From assembly GCF_029277445.1 (NCBI RefSeq), contig NZ_CP119566.1:3350001-3414000 (forward strand): 64,000 nt of DNA, in the 5' to 3' direction. Of the stretch, positions 44,333 through 54,827 are shown one piece after another; the first letter of the stretch is position 1, and each line of letters begins with the position of its first letter. The notes beneath the pieces were generated by a model. It saw nothing but the letters and a program-made list of their open reading frames with translations. It ran no database searches and was not told where the DNA came from. This DNA comes from Pararhizobium qamdonense (GTDB lineage Bacteria > Pseudomonadota > Alphaproteobacteria > Rhizobiales > Rhizobiaceae). A program made the translations under genes and the position numbers.

Positions 44333-46981
44333 ATGCGGACAGATACGGGCGAGATCATTCATCTGGAAGACTACCGGCCGACGGATTTCGTCCTCGAAAG
44401 GGTGGATCTCACCTTTGAACTCGACCCGACCGAAACCAAGGTCGAAGCCCGCCTGATCTTCCATCGCCGCGAGGGCGTGAGCGCGGATGCGTCGCTGGTT
44501 CTGGACGGCGATGAACTGAAGATGACCGGCCTTCTGCTTGACCAGGAAGAGATTCCGGCCGGACATTACGATGCGGCGGAACACACGCTGACGATCCGCA
44601 ACCTGCCGGAATCAGCCCCCTTCGAGGTGACGATCACCACCGAGATCAATCCGGAGACTAACACGACGTTGATGGGCCTTTACCGGACCAGCAATGTCTA
44701 CTGCACGCAGTGCGAGGCCGAAGGCTTCCGCCGTATTACCTATTTTCCGGATCGTCCGGACGTGCTTGCCGTCTATACCGTCAACATCATTGCCGACAAG
44801 GCAACCGCACCGCTGCTTCTTTCCAACGGCAATTATCTTGGCGGCGCCGGCATGGGCGACGGACGGCATTTTGCCGCCTGGTACGATCCTCATCCCAAGC
44901 CCAGCTACCTGTTTGCACTCGTGGCCGGCGATCTCGGCGTCGTCGAAGACACGTTCACCACCGTATCCGGCCGCGACGTTGCGCTGAAAATCTATGTCGA
45001 GCACGGCAAGGAGCCGCGCGCCGCCTATGCCATGGATGCGCTGAAGCGCTCGATGACCTGGGACGAGGAGCGGTTCGGCCGCGAATACGATCTGGATATC
45101 TTCATGATCGTCGCCGTCTCCGATTTCAACATGGGGGCCATGGAGAACAAAGGACTGAACGTCTTCAACGACAAGTACGTTCTGGCCGATCCGGAAACCG
45201 CGACCGATGCCGATTATGCCAATATCGAGGCGATTATCGCGCATGAATATTTCCACAACTGGACCGGAAACCGCATCACCTGCCGCGACTGGTTCCAGCT
45301 GTGCCTGAAGGAAGGCCTGACGGTTTACCGTGATCACGAATTCTCGGCCGATCAGCGCTCGCGCACCGTCAAGCGCATCGCCGAAGTCCGGCATCTGAAA
45401 GCCGAACAATTTCCGGAGGATGCAGGTCCGCTAGCGCACCCGGTCCGCCCGACGAAATTCCGCGAGATCAACAATTTCTACACCACGACCGTCTACGAAA
45501 AGGGCTCCGAAGTCACCCGGATGATCGCCACGCTGCTGGGCGCCGATCTCTTCAAGCAGGGCATGGATCTCTATTTCGACCGCCATGACGGGCAGGCCGT
45601 GACGATCGAGGATTTCGTTGCCTGTTTTGCCGAGGTGAGCAAGCGCGACCTCACCCAGTTTTCGCTCTGGTACCACCAGGCCGGTACGCCGCTGGTCAGC
45701 GTTTCGACGGCCTATGACGCCGCAAGGCAGACATTGACGCTCTCGCTCGAGCAGATGGTGCCGCCGACACCGGGCCAGAATGCCAAGGAGCCGATGTATA
45801 TTCCGCTGCGCATCGGGCTTCTGCTGGAGGATGGATCAGAGGCGAAGGTCGCCGCCGTGAGCGGTGCCGAAATGACCGGCGACGTGCTGCATCTGGTCGG
45901 CCGCACGCAGACCGTCGTTCTCAGCGGCATCGTCTCGCGCCCGGTTCTTTCGTTGAACCGTGGCTTTTCGGCACCGATCAACCTGCATTTCGAGCAGACG
46001 GACGCCGATCGCGCCCATATTGCCAGGTACGAGAGCGACCTCTTTGCCCGCTGGCAGGCCCTGAACGACCTTGCCTTGCCCAATCTGGTCGCTGCCGCGG
46101 CCAGCGCCAAGGCAGGCGAGGCCGTGCAATGCGATGCGTCGCTGATCGACGCCCTGCTTGCGGCAGCCGCTGACGGTGATCTCGAACCCGCCTTCAGGGC
46201 ACAGGCCCTGGCCTTGCCAAGCGAAGCCGACATTGCCCGCGAAATCGGCGGCAATAACGACCCTGACGCTATCCATGCGGGGCGCCAGCAGATCATGGTG
46301 GCGATCGCCAAGGCGGGGCAGGCCATTTTCGAAAAGCTGGCAGACGAGATGGTGGTTACCGGGGCGTTCAGCCCGGATGCCGCCAGCGCCGGACGCCGGG
46401 CGCTGCGCAACACCGCCCTCTCCTATCTCGTCTATGCGGAAAACGACCCGGCCCGTGCCGTCGATGCGTTCAAGTCCGCCAACAACATGACGGATCTGAG
46501 CCAGGCGCTGACAATTCTGGCACACCGCTTTCCGGACGCAGCCGAAACGGCGGATGCGCTTGCGTCCTTCAAGACGCGCTTTGCCGGCAATGCGCTGGTG
46601 ATCGACAAGTGGTTCACCATCCAGGCGACCATTCCGGGCGCTGCGGCCCTTGCCCGCGTTCAAGCCCTGATGGCGGATCCGCTTTTCAACGGGTCCAACC
46701 CGAACCGGGTACGCGCCCTTGTCGGCACGTTCGCCTTTTCCAACCCGACCGGCTTCAACCGCGCCGATGGCGAAGGCTACCGGTTCCTCGCCCGCCAGAT
46801 TCTCGGCATCGATCCGCGCAATCCGCAACTGGCTGCGCGTATCCTCACCTCGATGCGGTCCTGGCGCTCGCTCGAAAGCGGCCGTGCCGAAAAGGCCCGC
46901 AACGCCTTGCGCGAAATCTCGGGCGCACCAAAACTCTCCGCCGATGTCAGCGACATCGTCGAGCGTATGCTCAAGGGATAG
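44333..46981 (+). CDS. pepN: aminopeptidase N
   Basis: Zinc metallo-aminopeptidase (M1 family) of 882 residues for cytosolic peptide turnover. The exopeptidase motif GAMEN is at 268-272. The zinc site HEYFH is at 304-308 with the third ligand Glu327 (LKEGL). A C-terminal helical domain follows. Length matches the gammaproteobacterial-type PepN. A terminator lies downstream and a CbrA/PdhS-like kinase gene follows. Confidence 0.96.
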   Translation: MRTDTGEIIHLEDYRPTDFVLERVDLTFELDPTETKVEARLIFHRREGVSADASLVLDGDELKMTGLLLDQEEIPAGHYDAAEHTLTIRNLPESAPFEVTITTEINPETNTTLMGLYRTSNVYCTQCEAEGFRRITYFPDRPDVLAVYTVNIIADKATAPLLLSNGNYLGGAGMGDGRHFAAWYDPHPKPSYLFALVAGDLGVVEDTFTTVSGRDVALKIYVEHGKEPRAAYAMDALKRSMTWDEERFGREYDLDIFMIVAVSDFNMGAMENKGLNVFNDKYVLADPETATDADYANIEAIIAHEYFHNWTGNRITCRDWFQLCLKEGLTVYRDHEFSADQRSRTVKRIAEVRHLKAEQFPEDAGPLAHPVRPTKFREINNFYTTTVYEKGSEVTRMIATLLGADLFKQGMDLYFDRHDGQAVTIEDFVACFAEVSKRDLTQFSLWYHQAGTPLVSVSTAYDAARQTLTLSLEQMVPPTPGQNAKEPMYIPLRIGLLLEDGSEAKVAAVSGAEMTGDVLHLVGRTQTVVLSGIVSRPVLSLNRGFSAPINLHFEQTDADRAHIARYESDLFARWQALNDLALPNLVAAAASAKAGEAVQCDASLIDALLAAAADGDLEPAFRAQALALPSEADIAREIGGNNDPDAIHAGRQQIMVAIAKAGQAIFEKLADEMVVTGAFSPDAASAGRRALRNTALSYLVYAENDPARAVDAFKSANNMTDLSQALTILAHRFPDAAETADALASFKTRFAGNALVIDKWFTIQATIPGAAALARVQALMADPLFNGSNPNRVRALVGTFAFSNPTGFNRADGEGYRFLARQILGIDPRNPQLAARILTSMRSWRSLESGRAEKARNALREISGAPKLSADVSDIVERMLKG

Positions 46982-47004
46982 AAAAGACACCCGGTATTGC
47001 TTTG

Positions 47005-47029
47005 AAACCCCGCGACCCGCGGAGTTTTT
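47005..47029 (+). terminator. pepN terminator
   Basis: AAACCCCGCG and CGCGGAGTTT pair over ten positions with one C-A mismatch and a 3-nt loop (47005-47027); TTTTT overlaps the end. A moderately strong terminator 24 nt after pepN. Confidence 0.65.
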
Positions 47030-47085
47030 CGTTTCCGCGTAAGGCGGCAACGCCAATAGTACAATTTTCCCATGACGATAAATGG

Positions 47086-47100
47086 TTAACGAAGTTTTAC
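47086..47100. promoter_or_regulatory. near-perfect CtrA box upstream of sensor kinase gene
   Basis: TTAACGAAGTTTTAC is TTAA-N7-TTAC, one mismatch from the CtrA motif, about 90 nt upstream of the kinase start. Confidence 0.35.
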
Positions 47101-47188
47101 TTTTCCCTCTGGACAAGGCGAATCACAATTGATTCATTGGGTCAGGTTCGGGCGAGCGGCGCACCGAATCACATGAGGGTTTACAGAT

Positions 47189-49528
47189 TTGACGAAGATG
47201 GCGGAAGCGCAGCGGGGACGCGCAGCCGGTGAGCGGTTGCGTCCCAGATTTCCAGGCTTTTCGAGGCTGGAACGGGACGTTATCCAGCACGCACGGATTT
47301 TTACCGAGCCGGCAGTGCGCCGTCTTGCCGGTGCCGAACCCTTGCTGAAGCGCTCGATCCCGATCCTGATCACCGCATTTCTTCTCGTCGTTGCCATTTC
47401 CCGCATCAGCGGCATCATGGTCGAATATGCGCGCATGGAGACAAGCGCGCGGCAGGTCACCGTGCTCGCTGCCGCCACCGCCAGCGCTGCCCTGCAGGAA
47501 AACGGGGTCGCTCTGTTCGACAAGGCTCAGAAATGGGATGTAGAGCAGCGGCTGAACACATTTCTTCCGTCCGACATGCTCGAATCCGGCGCCTTTGTGC
47601 TGACGGTGCGCAACGATGGGCGGATTTTCGCCAGTTCGCCTGATGGCGCTGTCTATACCGGCCGCACGCTCAACGCCGTGGCGCCGGAAGTCGCTGCCTT
47701 TCAGTATTTCGGTGAACACTCGGCTGTGCTCAAGACCTTCATCGGCGGCACGGAACATATCGTCGCGCTGATGCAGGTTCCGGGTGGTGCGGGTACCTTG
47801 CTCGTGGCGACGCCGCTCGCAGGCATCCAGAAAATGTGGCGTGACGAGGTTTCTCTCAACGTCACTCTGTTTGCCGGGATCTCCGCGATCCTGCTGATCG
47901 TTCTCTATGCCTATTACATCCAGGCCAAACGCGCCCGTGACGCCGACCAGATCTTTGCCGAATCCAATCTGCGCGTCGAGACGGCGCTGTCGCGCGGGCG
48001 CTGCGGCCTTTGGGATTTCGACATGCCGAACCGCCGGCTTTTCTGGTCGCGGTCGATGTACGAGATGCTCGGCATGCCGCCGCAGAGCAACGTTCTATCC
48101 TTTGGCGACGCTGCACGGCTGATGCACCCGGATGACGGCAGCATTTACAAGGTCGCCCGCACCATCGCCAAGGGCGACGCCCGCCAGATCGACCAGATCT
48201 TCCGCATGCGTCATGCCGACGGCCATTATGTCTGGATGCGCGCGCGTGCGCAGGTCATCCGCACCGCATCCGGCCGCGTGCACCTGATCGGCATCGCCAT
48301 GGATGTCACCGAGCAGCACCGCCTGGCGCAGCGCTATGCGGAGGCCGACCAGCGGCTGGCCGACGCCATCGAATGCACGTCCGAGGCCTTCGTGCTCTGG
48401 GACAAGAACGACCGGCTGGTCATGTGCAACACCCACTATCAGCAGGCCTACAAGCTGCCCGACCGGGTGCTGGTTGCCGGCACGGAACGCTCCGTGGTCA
48501 ATTCGGCCGCCGCCCGTCCGATCATCGAACGGCGCATTGCCGACCCCGACCGATCCAATCAATCGCAGACATCTGAGGTTCAGCTTTCCGACCAGCGCTG
48601 GCTGCAAATCAACGACCGGCGAACCCGCGATGGCGGTCTCGTGTCGGTCGGCACGGACATCACGCTTTTGAAACGGCACCAGGTGCGCTTGCGCGAATCC
48701 GAACGGCGCCTGATGGCGACCATCGGTGACCTCTCGACGTCCCGCATCACGCTGGAACGCCAGAAAGCCGAACTCTCCGTCGCCAATGCCAACTACCAGG
48801 CTGAAAAGGAACGTGCGGAAGCGGCCAACCGGGCAAAGTCCGAATTCCTCGCCAATATGTCGCACGAATTGCGCACACCGCTGAATGCCATTCTCGGCTT
48901 CTCGGAAATCCTGCAGAACCAGATGTTCGGGCCGCTCGGCTCGGAAAAATACGACGAATATTCCCACGATATCCACGACAGCGGCAAACATCTGCTCAAT
49001 GTCATCAACGATATCCTCGACATGTCGAAGATCGAGGCCGGGCAGATGAAGATCAACCGGGAAACCATCGATCTTGCTCCCCTGATCGAAGAAACCCTGC
49101 GCTTTACCACCATCCCGGCACAGCAGAAGAACATCTGCGTCGATCAGCAGATTTCCTCCGGCCTGACGATCACAGCCGACCGCCGCGCCATGAAGCAGGT
49201 GCTGTTGAACCTGTTGTCGAACGCGGTCAAGTTTACCAATGAGGGCGGCAAGATATCGCTGCGGGCCCGCAAGGTCGCCGGCGCGGTGACGCTGACCATC
49301 GCCGATACCGGCATCGGCATCCCGCGTCTTGCCCTGGAAAAGATCGGCCAGCCGTTTGAACAGGTCCAAAGCCAGTATGCCAAGAGCAAGGGCGGCTCGG
49401 GCCTTGGTCTTGCCATATCGAGGTCGCTGACCAACCTGCATGGCGGCGCGATGAAGATCCATTCCCAGGAAAATGTCGGCACGATCATTTCGCTGCGCAT
49501 ACCCGATACGTCGCCACGCGCGCTCTAA
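47189..49528 (+). CDS. cbrA: PAS-domain sensor histidine kinase, CbrA/PdhS-like
   Basis: Membrane histidine kinase of about 779 residues. One helix at about 55-75 and one at 225-250 flank a periplasmic sensor. Two PAS domains follow (roughly 270-390 and 395-500), then a coiled coil, a HisKA domain with phospho-His559 (MSHELRTPLNAI) and a HATPase with DTGIGIP and GGSGLGLAIS. The H-box matches DivJ/PleC/PdhS-type kinases that act on DivK. In Sinorhizobium CbrA has this layout and, I recall, lies beside pepN. The start is ambiguous: TTG 47189 after GAGGG, or ATG 47198. Confidence 0.8.
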   Translation: MTKMAEAQRGRAAGERLRPRFPGFSRLERDVIQHARIFTEPAVRRLAGAEPLLKRSIPILITAFLLVVAISRISGIMVEYARMETSARQVTVLAAATASAALQENGVALFDKAQKWDVEQRLNTFLPSDMLESGAFVLTVRNDGRIFASSPDGAVYTGRTLNAVAPEVAAFQYFGEHSAVLKTFIGGTEHIVALMQVPGGAGTLLVATPLAGIQKMWRDEVSLNVTLFAGISAILLIVLYAYYIQAKRARDADQIFAESNLRVETALSRGRCGLWDFDMPNRRLFWSRSMYEMLGMPPQSNVLSFGDAARLMHPDDGSIYKVARTIAKGDARQIDQIFRMRHADGHYVWMRARAQVIRTASGRVHLIGIAMDVTEQHRLAQRYAEADQRLADAIECTSEAFVLWDKNDRLVMCNTHYQQAYKLPDRVLVAGTERSVVNSAAARPIIERRIADPDRSNQSQTSEVQLSDQRWLQINDRRTRDGGLVSVGTDITLLKRHQVRLRESERRLMATIGDLSTSRITLERQKAELSVANANYQAEKERAEAANRAKSEFLANMSHELRTPLNAILGFSEILQNQMFGPLGSEKYDEYSHDIHDSGKHLLNVINDILDMSKIEAGQMKINRETIDLAPLIEETLRFTTIPAQQKNICVDQQISSGLTITADRRAMKQVLLNLLSNAVKFTNEGGKISLRARKVAGAVTLTIADTGIGIPRLALEKIGQPFEQVQSQYAKSKGGSGLGLAISRSLTNLHGGAMKIHSQENVGTIISLRIPDTSPRAL

Positions 49529-49565
49529 CAGACCAGGGCCATCCGGCCCCGGCCACGCGTTTACA

Positions 49566-52520
49566 TCACGGCTTGACGGTCGCCTGAAAGATCCGGCGCA
49601 CGGCCTTGGACTTCAGCCGGATATCGGCCTCCAGCACCTTGATGTCGGGTGCATCCCCCGCCCGGCATAAAAGCTCGACCAGCCCGGCCGGGGCGTCCTT
49701 CAGCTCCAGATCCCCTTCGATGCACAATCGCACGATCTGCGAGAGATCGGTGAACAGCGCCAGCGCCTCCTGCACGGCATCGAGATCAGCCGGAGCCATC
49801 AAATCAGGGCCAAGCAGCGAAAGGACATCCGCCGTGGATGTGCCGCTGCGTGGAGCGGCAAACCCACGCGCCGGGGCGATCAGGGCCAGATATTGCGCAA
49901 TGAATTCGATATCGACCAGCCCGCCGGGGATCAACTTGAAATCCCAGACGTCGTTTGGCGGCTTTTCCTTGTCGATCAGCCCGCGCATCTCCGCGACATC
50001 GGCGGTGACCTTTGCAACCTCGCGGCGCTCGCCCAGCACTTCACTGAAAATCGTGCCGACCTCCGCGATCAGGCTTTCCTCGCCGCACAGCGCGCGTGCG
50101 CGCGTCAGCGCCATATGCTCCCAGGTCCAGGCTTCCTCGCGCTGATACTTGGCAAACGCGTTGATCCGGGTGGCGACAGGTCCCTTGTTGCCGGAGGGGC
50201 GCAGCCGCATATCGACCTCGTACAGCACGCCTTCGGCTGTGGGCGCAGACAGTGCTGCGATCAGCCTTTGGGTGACGCGGGTGAAATAGCGGATGGAATC
50301 GAGCGGCTTGGCGCCGTCTGAATCGCCCTTCTCGTCATCGTAATCGTAGAGCAGGATGATATCGACATCCGAGCCGGCTGTCAGTTCGTGACTGCCAAGC
50401 TTTCCCATGCCGATAACTGCCACCCGGCCGCCCGGAAACTTGCCATGCGCGGTCTCAACCTCGTGCAGGACAGCATCGAGGGCGGCGGTGATGATCAGGT
50501 CGGCCAGATCGGTAAACGCATGCCCCGCCTGCGCGCCGGTGATCACTCCGGTGAGCAGCCTGATCCCGATCAGGAAGCGCTGCTCGGATGCGATGATCCG
50601 CAACCGGTCGAGGATCTCCTCATAGTGCCGGGCGGTCGCGAGAAACCCTTTGATCCGTTCGGCCAGATAGTCCCGCGTCGGCAATTCGGCAAGGAGCCTT
50701 GGATCGAGCATGCCGTCGAACACATGCGGCTTGCTGGCAATGATATCGGCCAGCCGTGGCGCGGACGACATGATGTTGACGATGAGAGACAACAGTCCGG
50801 GATTGTTGCCGAGCAGGGAAAACAGCTGGATGCCGGCGGGCAGGCCCGCAATGAAGTGGTCGAAGCGCAACAGGGCTTCGTCGGCGCGCTTGTTTTGCCC
50901 GAAGACGCGCAGGAGTTCCGGCGTCAGCTCCGTCAGCCGCTCGCGCGCTTCCACCGATTGTGTCGCCCGGTAGCGGCCGTAGTGCCAGGTCCGGATGGTG
51001 CGGGACACATCCTGCGGCCGCTCGAACCCGAGCTTCTTCAAGGTTTCCAGCGTATCGGGATCGTCCCTCTGCCCCGTAAAGACCAAGTTTCCGGTTTCGG
51101 TCGAAAGCTTTGCCTCCTGCTCGAACAGCTGCGCGTAACGCCGCTCAACAGTCTTCAGCACGCGCGACAATTCGGTTGAAAACGCAGCAACATCCGCACA
51201 GCCCATCATATAGGCGATACGTTTCAATTCCGCGTCTGTCGTGGGCAGAACATGCGTCTGCTCGTCGCGCACCATCTGGACCCTGTGCTCGACATCGCGC
51301 AGGTACCAGTAGGCGGCAATCAGTTCCTCGGCGGTTGTGGTATCGATCCAGTTCGCCCGCGCCAGGCCCTGCAGCATCGGCTCGGTAGCGCGCAGCCGCA
51401 GTTCCTGCATCCGCCCGCCGGCAATCAGCTGCTGGGTCTGGACAAAGAATTCGATTTCCCGGATGCCACCCCGGCCCAGCTTGATATTATGGCCTTTGAC
51501 CGCGATCTCGCCGTGCCCCTTATGAGCATGGATCTGGCGCTTGATCGAATGAATGTCGGCAATCGCGGCATAGTCGAGATATTTGCGGAACATGAACGGG
51601 GTGAGTTCCCGCAGGAACGCCTCGCCCGCCTCGATGTCCCCCGCCACCGGACGCGCCTTGATGAACGCCGCCCTCTCCCAGTTCTGGCCGCGGCTTTCAT
51701 AATACAGCATGGCCGCCTCAACCGGGATGGCGAGCGGCGTGGCACCGGGATCGGGGCGCAAGCGCAGGTCCGTGCGAAAGACATAGCCGTCACCGCTGCG
51801 CTCCTGCAGGATGCGGATCAGCCGGCGCAGCAGCCGCGCAAAGGTTTCCGGCGCGTCGTCAGGGCTGGTGATCAGGCGCGCCTGCGGCTCGTAAAACACC
51901 ACCAGATCGATATCCGAGGAATAATTCAGCTCGAACGCACCGAGCTTGCCCATGCCGAGCACGACGACGCCCGACTGGTCGCTCGGATGCGCGGCATCGG
52001 CGACATGGAGCTTACCGGCATCATGCGCGCTCAACAGCAGATGGTCGATGGCGGCAGACACGGCAGCCCCGGCAAATTCGCTCAACCACCGCGTCGTCTC
52101 GCGTGCATCGAAAACACGCGCCAGATCGGCAAGCGCGATTGCAAAAGCGATATCGCGCTTGGCCTGCCGCAACCGCGTCATGATCTCGGCATCGGTGAGC
52201 GCCTTGCCGGTATCGGCACCCTTCCAGGCGTCGCGGGCCTGATGAATGCAGGCTTGCAGATGGGGGATCAGAGGACGGCCAAGAGCCTGGACCAGGACCT
52301 GCGGATGGGAAACAGCCGTGTCGCGCAGATAAGGCGAGAGCGATAACGCCGCAACGACAAAGTCCTTGAGCGGCGTGTCGCTGGCCAGAAGAGCGGCAAT
52401 GTCGGGATGGCTCTTGGCGATATCCTTGAGGCTGGAGAGCACGGACTTGGCGTCCGTCTGGCTCATCGGCCGCAGCGCGCATGTGGCGATATCCGATAAC
52501 CGCCGCGTATCCGTTTGCAT
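49566..52520 (-). CDS. glnE: bifunctional glutamine synthetase adenylyltransferase/deadenylyltransferase
   Basis: Controls glutamine synthetase by AMP addition and removal in response to PII and glutamine; 984 residues. Two nucleotidyltransferase domains are seen, with NYSSDIDLVVFYEP in the N-terminal half (deadenylylation) and AGSDVDIILLYDYDD in the C-terminal half (adenylylation), joined by a helical region. Length is typical. It lies downstream of a two-component pair on the same strand and converges on the CbrA-like kinase gene. Confidence 0.96.
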   Translation of the reverse strand: MQTDTRRLSDIATCALRPMSQTDAKSVLSSLKDIAKSHPDIAALLASDTPLKDFVVAALSLSPYLRDTAVSHPQVLVQALGRPLIPHLQACIHQARDAWKGADTGKALTDAEIMTRLRQAKRDIAFAIALADLARVFDARETTRWLSEFAGAAVSAAIDHLLLSAHDAGKLHVADAAHPSDQSGVVVLGMGKLGAFELNYSSDIDLVVFYEPQARLITSPDDAPETFARLLRRLIRILQERSGDGYVFRTDLRLRPDPGATPLAIPVEAAMLYYESRGQNWERAAFIKARPVAGDIEAGEAFLRELTPFMFRKYLDYAAIADIHSIKRQIHAHKGHGEIAVKGHNIKLGRGGIREIEFFVQTQQLIAGGRMQELRLRATEPMLQGLARANWIDTTTAEELIAAYWYLRDVEHRVQMVRDEQTHVLPTTDAELKRIAYMMGCADVAAFSTELSRVLKTVERRYAQLFEQEAKLSTETGNLVFTGQRDDPDTLETLKKLGFERPQDVSRTIRTWHYGRYRATQSVEARERLTELTPELLRVFGQNKRADEALLRFDHFIAGLPAGIQLFSLLGNNPGLLSLIVNIMSSAPRLADIIASKPHVFDGMLDPRLLAELPTRDYLAERIKGFLATARHYEEILDRLRIIASEQRFLIGIRLLTGVITGAQAGHAFTDLADLIITAALDAVLHEVETAHGKFPGGRVAVIGMGKLGSHELTAGSDVDIILLYDYDDEKGDSDGAKPLDSIRYFTRVTQRLIAALSAPTAEGVLYEVDMRLRPSGNKGPVATRINAFAKYQREEAWTWEHMALTRARALCGEESLIAEVGTIFSEVLGERREVAKVTADVAEMRGLIDKEKPPNDVWDFKLIPGGLVDIEFIAQYLALIAPARGFAAPRSGTSTADVLSLLGPDLMAPADLDAVQEALALFTDLSQIVRLCIEGDLELKDAPAGLVELLCRAGDAPDIKVLEADIRLKSKAVRRIFQATVKP

Positions 52521-52565
52521 CGTGGTCTCTCCCAGCCGCTCCCGATTTCGGCTGCCTTATGCCTA

Positions 52566-53975
52566 TCAGGCCGAGCGCAACGGGAAAACCATGCTGGCGG
52601 TCAAACCACGATTGTTTTCAGCGTCCGGAACGGTATCGCTGAGTTCGAGCGAGCCATGATGCATTTCCATCACCGCTTCGACAAGCGAGAGACCGAGCCC
52701 CGTTCCCGGCTTGCTGCGGCTTTCATCCAGCCGCACGAAACGCTCCACCACGGTCTCGCGCTTCCCGGCGGGCACGCCTGGGCCATGATCCGCGACAGAC
52801 AGGACGATCGCGCCATCGCGTTTTGAGAGGCTGACCTTGATCAGCGGATTTTCGCCGCCGTCGGAATATTTGATGGCATTGTCGATCAGGTTGCCAAGCG
52901 CCTGCCCGATCAGTTCCCGATTGCCGGAAATGTGAATGTCGGCAGGCACATCGGCTTCCAGCTTCAACGCCTGCTCATCCGCCACCGGCTCATAGAGTTC
53001 CACGCAATCGGCCACGCTTTGCGACAGATTGACATCGCTCATCTCTGCGGCCGCAGCACCGGCTTCGACGCGCGAGATCATCAGGAGCGCATTGAAGGTG
53101 CGGATCAACTGGTCGGATTCGCCGATGATCTCTTCCAGCGAGGCGCGATAACCGGAATTGGTCGCCTTATGGGCAAGGGCCGCTTCGGCCTTGTTGCGCA
53201 GACGCGTCAGCGGCGTTTTCAAATCATGGGCGATATTGTCGGAAACCTGCCGCAGGCCCTCGTTCAGCTTCTCGATCCGCCCGAGCATCGCATTCAGCGA
53301 TTCCGACAACCGGTCGAATTCATCGCCAGAGCCGCTCATCGGCAAGCGCTGGGAAAGGTCGCCCGCCATGATCCGCGTGCTCGCATCCGACATGCGGTCG
53401 ATCCGTTTCAGCGCATTGCGGCCGATGGCAAACCAGATGATCAGGGCACCAATGCCCATAATGCCAAGCGCCACCACCAAAGCCTGGCGCACCAGAACCC
53501 GGAACTTCTCCGGTTCCTGCAGGTCGCGGCCGACCAGAATGCGCAGGCCGTTGTCGAGCACCAGCACATGCGCAAGCGCCACATGGCTTTCCTTGCGGGT
53601 TTCGTCGGTATAGCGCTGATAGCGGAAGGCCTCGCCCGTCCAGCCCTCCTTGTCCAGAAGTCCGGGCTGCAGCGAGGCGACATTGCCGGCCAGGATTTCC
53701 CCGGTTGGTCCCGCGATGACGTAGAGATTGGCGCCGGGCTGACGTGCCCGCCGCTCCAGCGTTCGCAGCAATCCGTTGACGCCGCCACGGCCGTAGATCT
53801 GCTCGATCTGCGAAACTTCCGCCGCCACAGAATCCTTCGTCTGCTGTTCCAGCAGCCGCTGCGACATGGCCGTGACATAGAACACCAGAAAGGCAGCACA
53901 GAGCGAAAACAGCAGGAGGTAAAGCGCCGACAGGCGAACGGCCGTGGTGCGGAAGAGGACACTCAACCTGCTCAT
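52566..53975 (-). CDS. two-component sensor histidine kinase
   Basis: Inner-membrane kinase of 469 residues: two helices (about 13-35 and 165-185) around a periplasmic domain, a HAMP domain, HisKA with phospho-His250 (NIAHDLKTPLTRLRN) and a HATPase with DHGPGVP and GTGLGLSLVEA. It overlaps the upstream response regulator gene by 4 nt. glnE starts 45 nt after its stop. The signal is unknown. The pair follows degP, suggesting envelope stress as a hypothesis only. Confidence 0.92.
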   Translation of the reverse strand: MSRLSVLFRTTAVRLSALYLLLFSLCAAFLVFYVTAMSQRLLEQQTKDSVAAEVSQIEQIYGRGGVNGLLRTLERRARQPGANLYVIAGPTGEILAGNVASLQPGLLDKEGWTGEAFRYQRYTDETRKESHVALAHVLVLDNGLRILVGRDLQEPEKFRVLVRQALVVALGIMGIGALIIWFAIGRNALKRIDRMSDASTRIMAGDLSQRLPMSGSGDEFDRLSESLNAMLGRIEKLNEGLRQVSDNIAHDLKTPLTRLRNKAEAALAHKATNSGYRASLEEIIGESDQLIRTFNALLMISRVEAGAAAAEMSDVNLSQSVADCVELYEPVADEQALKLEADVPADIHISGNRELIGQALGNLIDNAIKYSDGGENPLIKVSLSKRDGAIVLSVADHGPGVPAGKRETVVERFVRLDESRSKPGTGLGLSLVEAVMEMHHGSLELSDTVPDAENNRGLTASMVFPLRSA

Positions 53976-54673
53976 GCGTCGGTGCGTCCGTCTTCCTTGA
54001 TCATGTAACCGGCGCCACGCACGGTGCGCAGCAGAGGTTGGTCGAAATCCTTTTCGATCTTGGCGCGCAGCCGCGACACATGCACATCGATGACATTGGT
54101 CTGCGGATCGAAATGATAATCCCAGACGTTTTCCAAAAGCATGGTGCGTGTCACCACCTGCCCGGCATTCTTCATCAGATATTCCAGCAGCCGGAATTCG
54201 CGCGGCTGCAGCAAAAGCTCGCGGCCTTGGCGGCGCACCGTATGCGACAGCCGGTCGAGCTCCAGGTCGCCGACGCGGTAGACCATGTCCTGCTCTGGCG
54301 CGCCCTTGCGGCGGCCAAGCACCTCGACACGGGCCAGAAGCTCGTTGAAGGCATAGGGCTTTGGCAGATAATCGTCGCCACCGGCGCGCAATCCCGTGAC
54401 CCGGTCATCGACCTGGCCGAGCGCGGAGAGGATAAGCACCGGGGTGTGGATACCCTTGCGGCGCAGCTCCGAGATTACCGACAGCCCATCGCGGCGCGGC
54501 AGCATCCGGTCGATCACCAGCACGTCATAGCTGTTCTCGCTCGCCATGAACAAGCCGCTCTCGCCGTCGCTCGCATGGTCGGAGACGATACCCGCCTCGC
54601 GAAAAGCCTTGGCCAGATAGGCGGCGGCTTCGAGGTCATCTTCAATAATCAGAATCTTCATACGCGTGACCAT
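53972..54673 (-). CDS. OmpR-family response regulator
   Basis: Receiver plus winged-helix regulator of 233 residues. The acidic pocket is IIEDD, the phospho-acceptor is Asp55 (VIDRMLP), and Lys is in YLPKPY. The C-terminal domain has LLQPREFRLLEYLM and RTVRGAGYMI. The start MVTRMKILII at 54673 has AGGGA upstream; a later ATG at 54661 is possible. It is coupled to the sensor kinase by an ATGA overlap. Confidence 0.94.
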   Translation of the reverse strand: MVTRMKILIIEDDLEAAAYLAKAFREAGIVSDHASDGESGLFMASENSYDVLVIDRMLPRRDGLSVISELRRKGIHTPVLILSALGQVDDRVTGLRAGGDDYLPKPYAFNELLARVEVLGRRKGAPEQDMVYRVGDLELDRLSHTVRRQGRELLLQPREFRLLEYLMKNAGQVVTRTMLLENVWDYHFDPQTNVIDVHVSRLRAKIEKDFDQPLLRTVRGAGYMIKEDGRTDA

Positions 54674-54827
54674 AGTCCCTGACCTGTCTCTTCCACAACC
54701 GGTTTGCCCTTGGGAAATCACACCTGCCTGCCCGGTTGCGCAGATAAGCCATGCCCTGAAACGCCAGACGCCGCGAAACCTGGGGAAGGTCCGCGGCGCC
54801 CGGCAGCTGGAGCTGCGTCAGCCCTTG

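Noticed and set aside
44178..44456. Plus-strand frame overlapping the pepN start
   Set aside because: Polar, unconserved-looking translation overlapping the true N-terminus of PepN in another frame.
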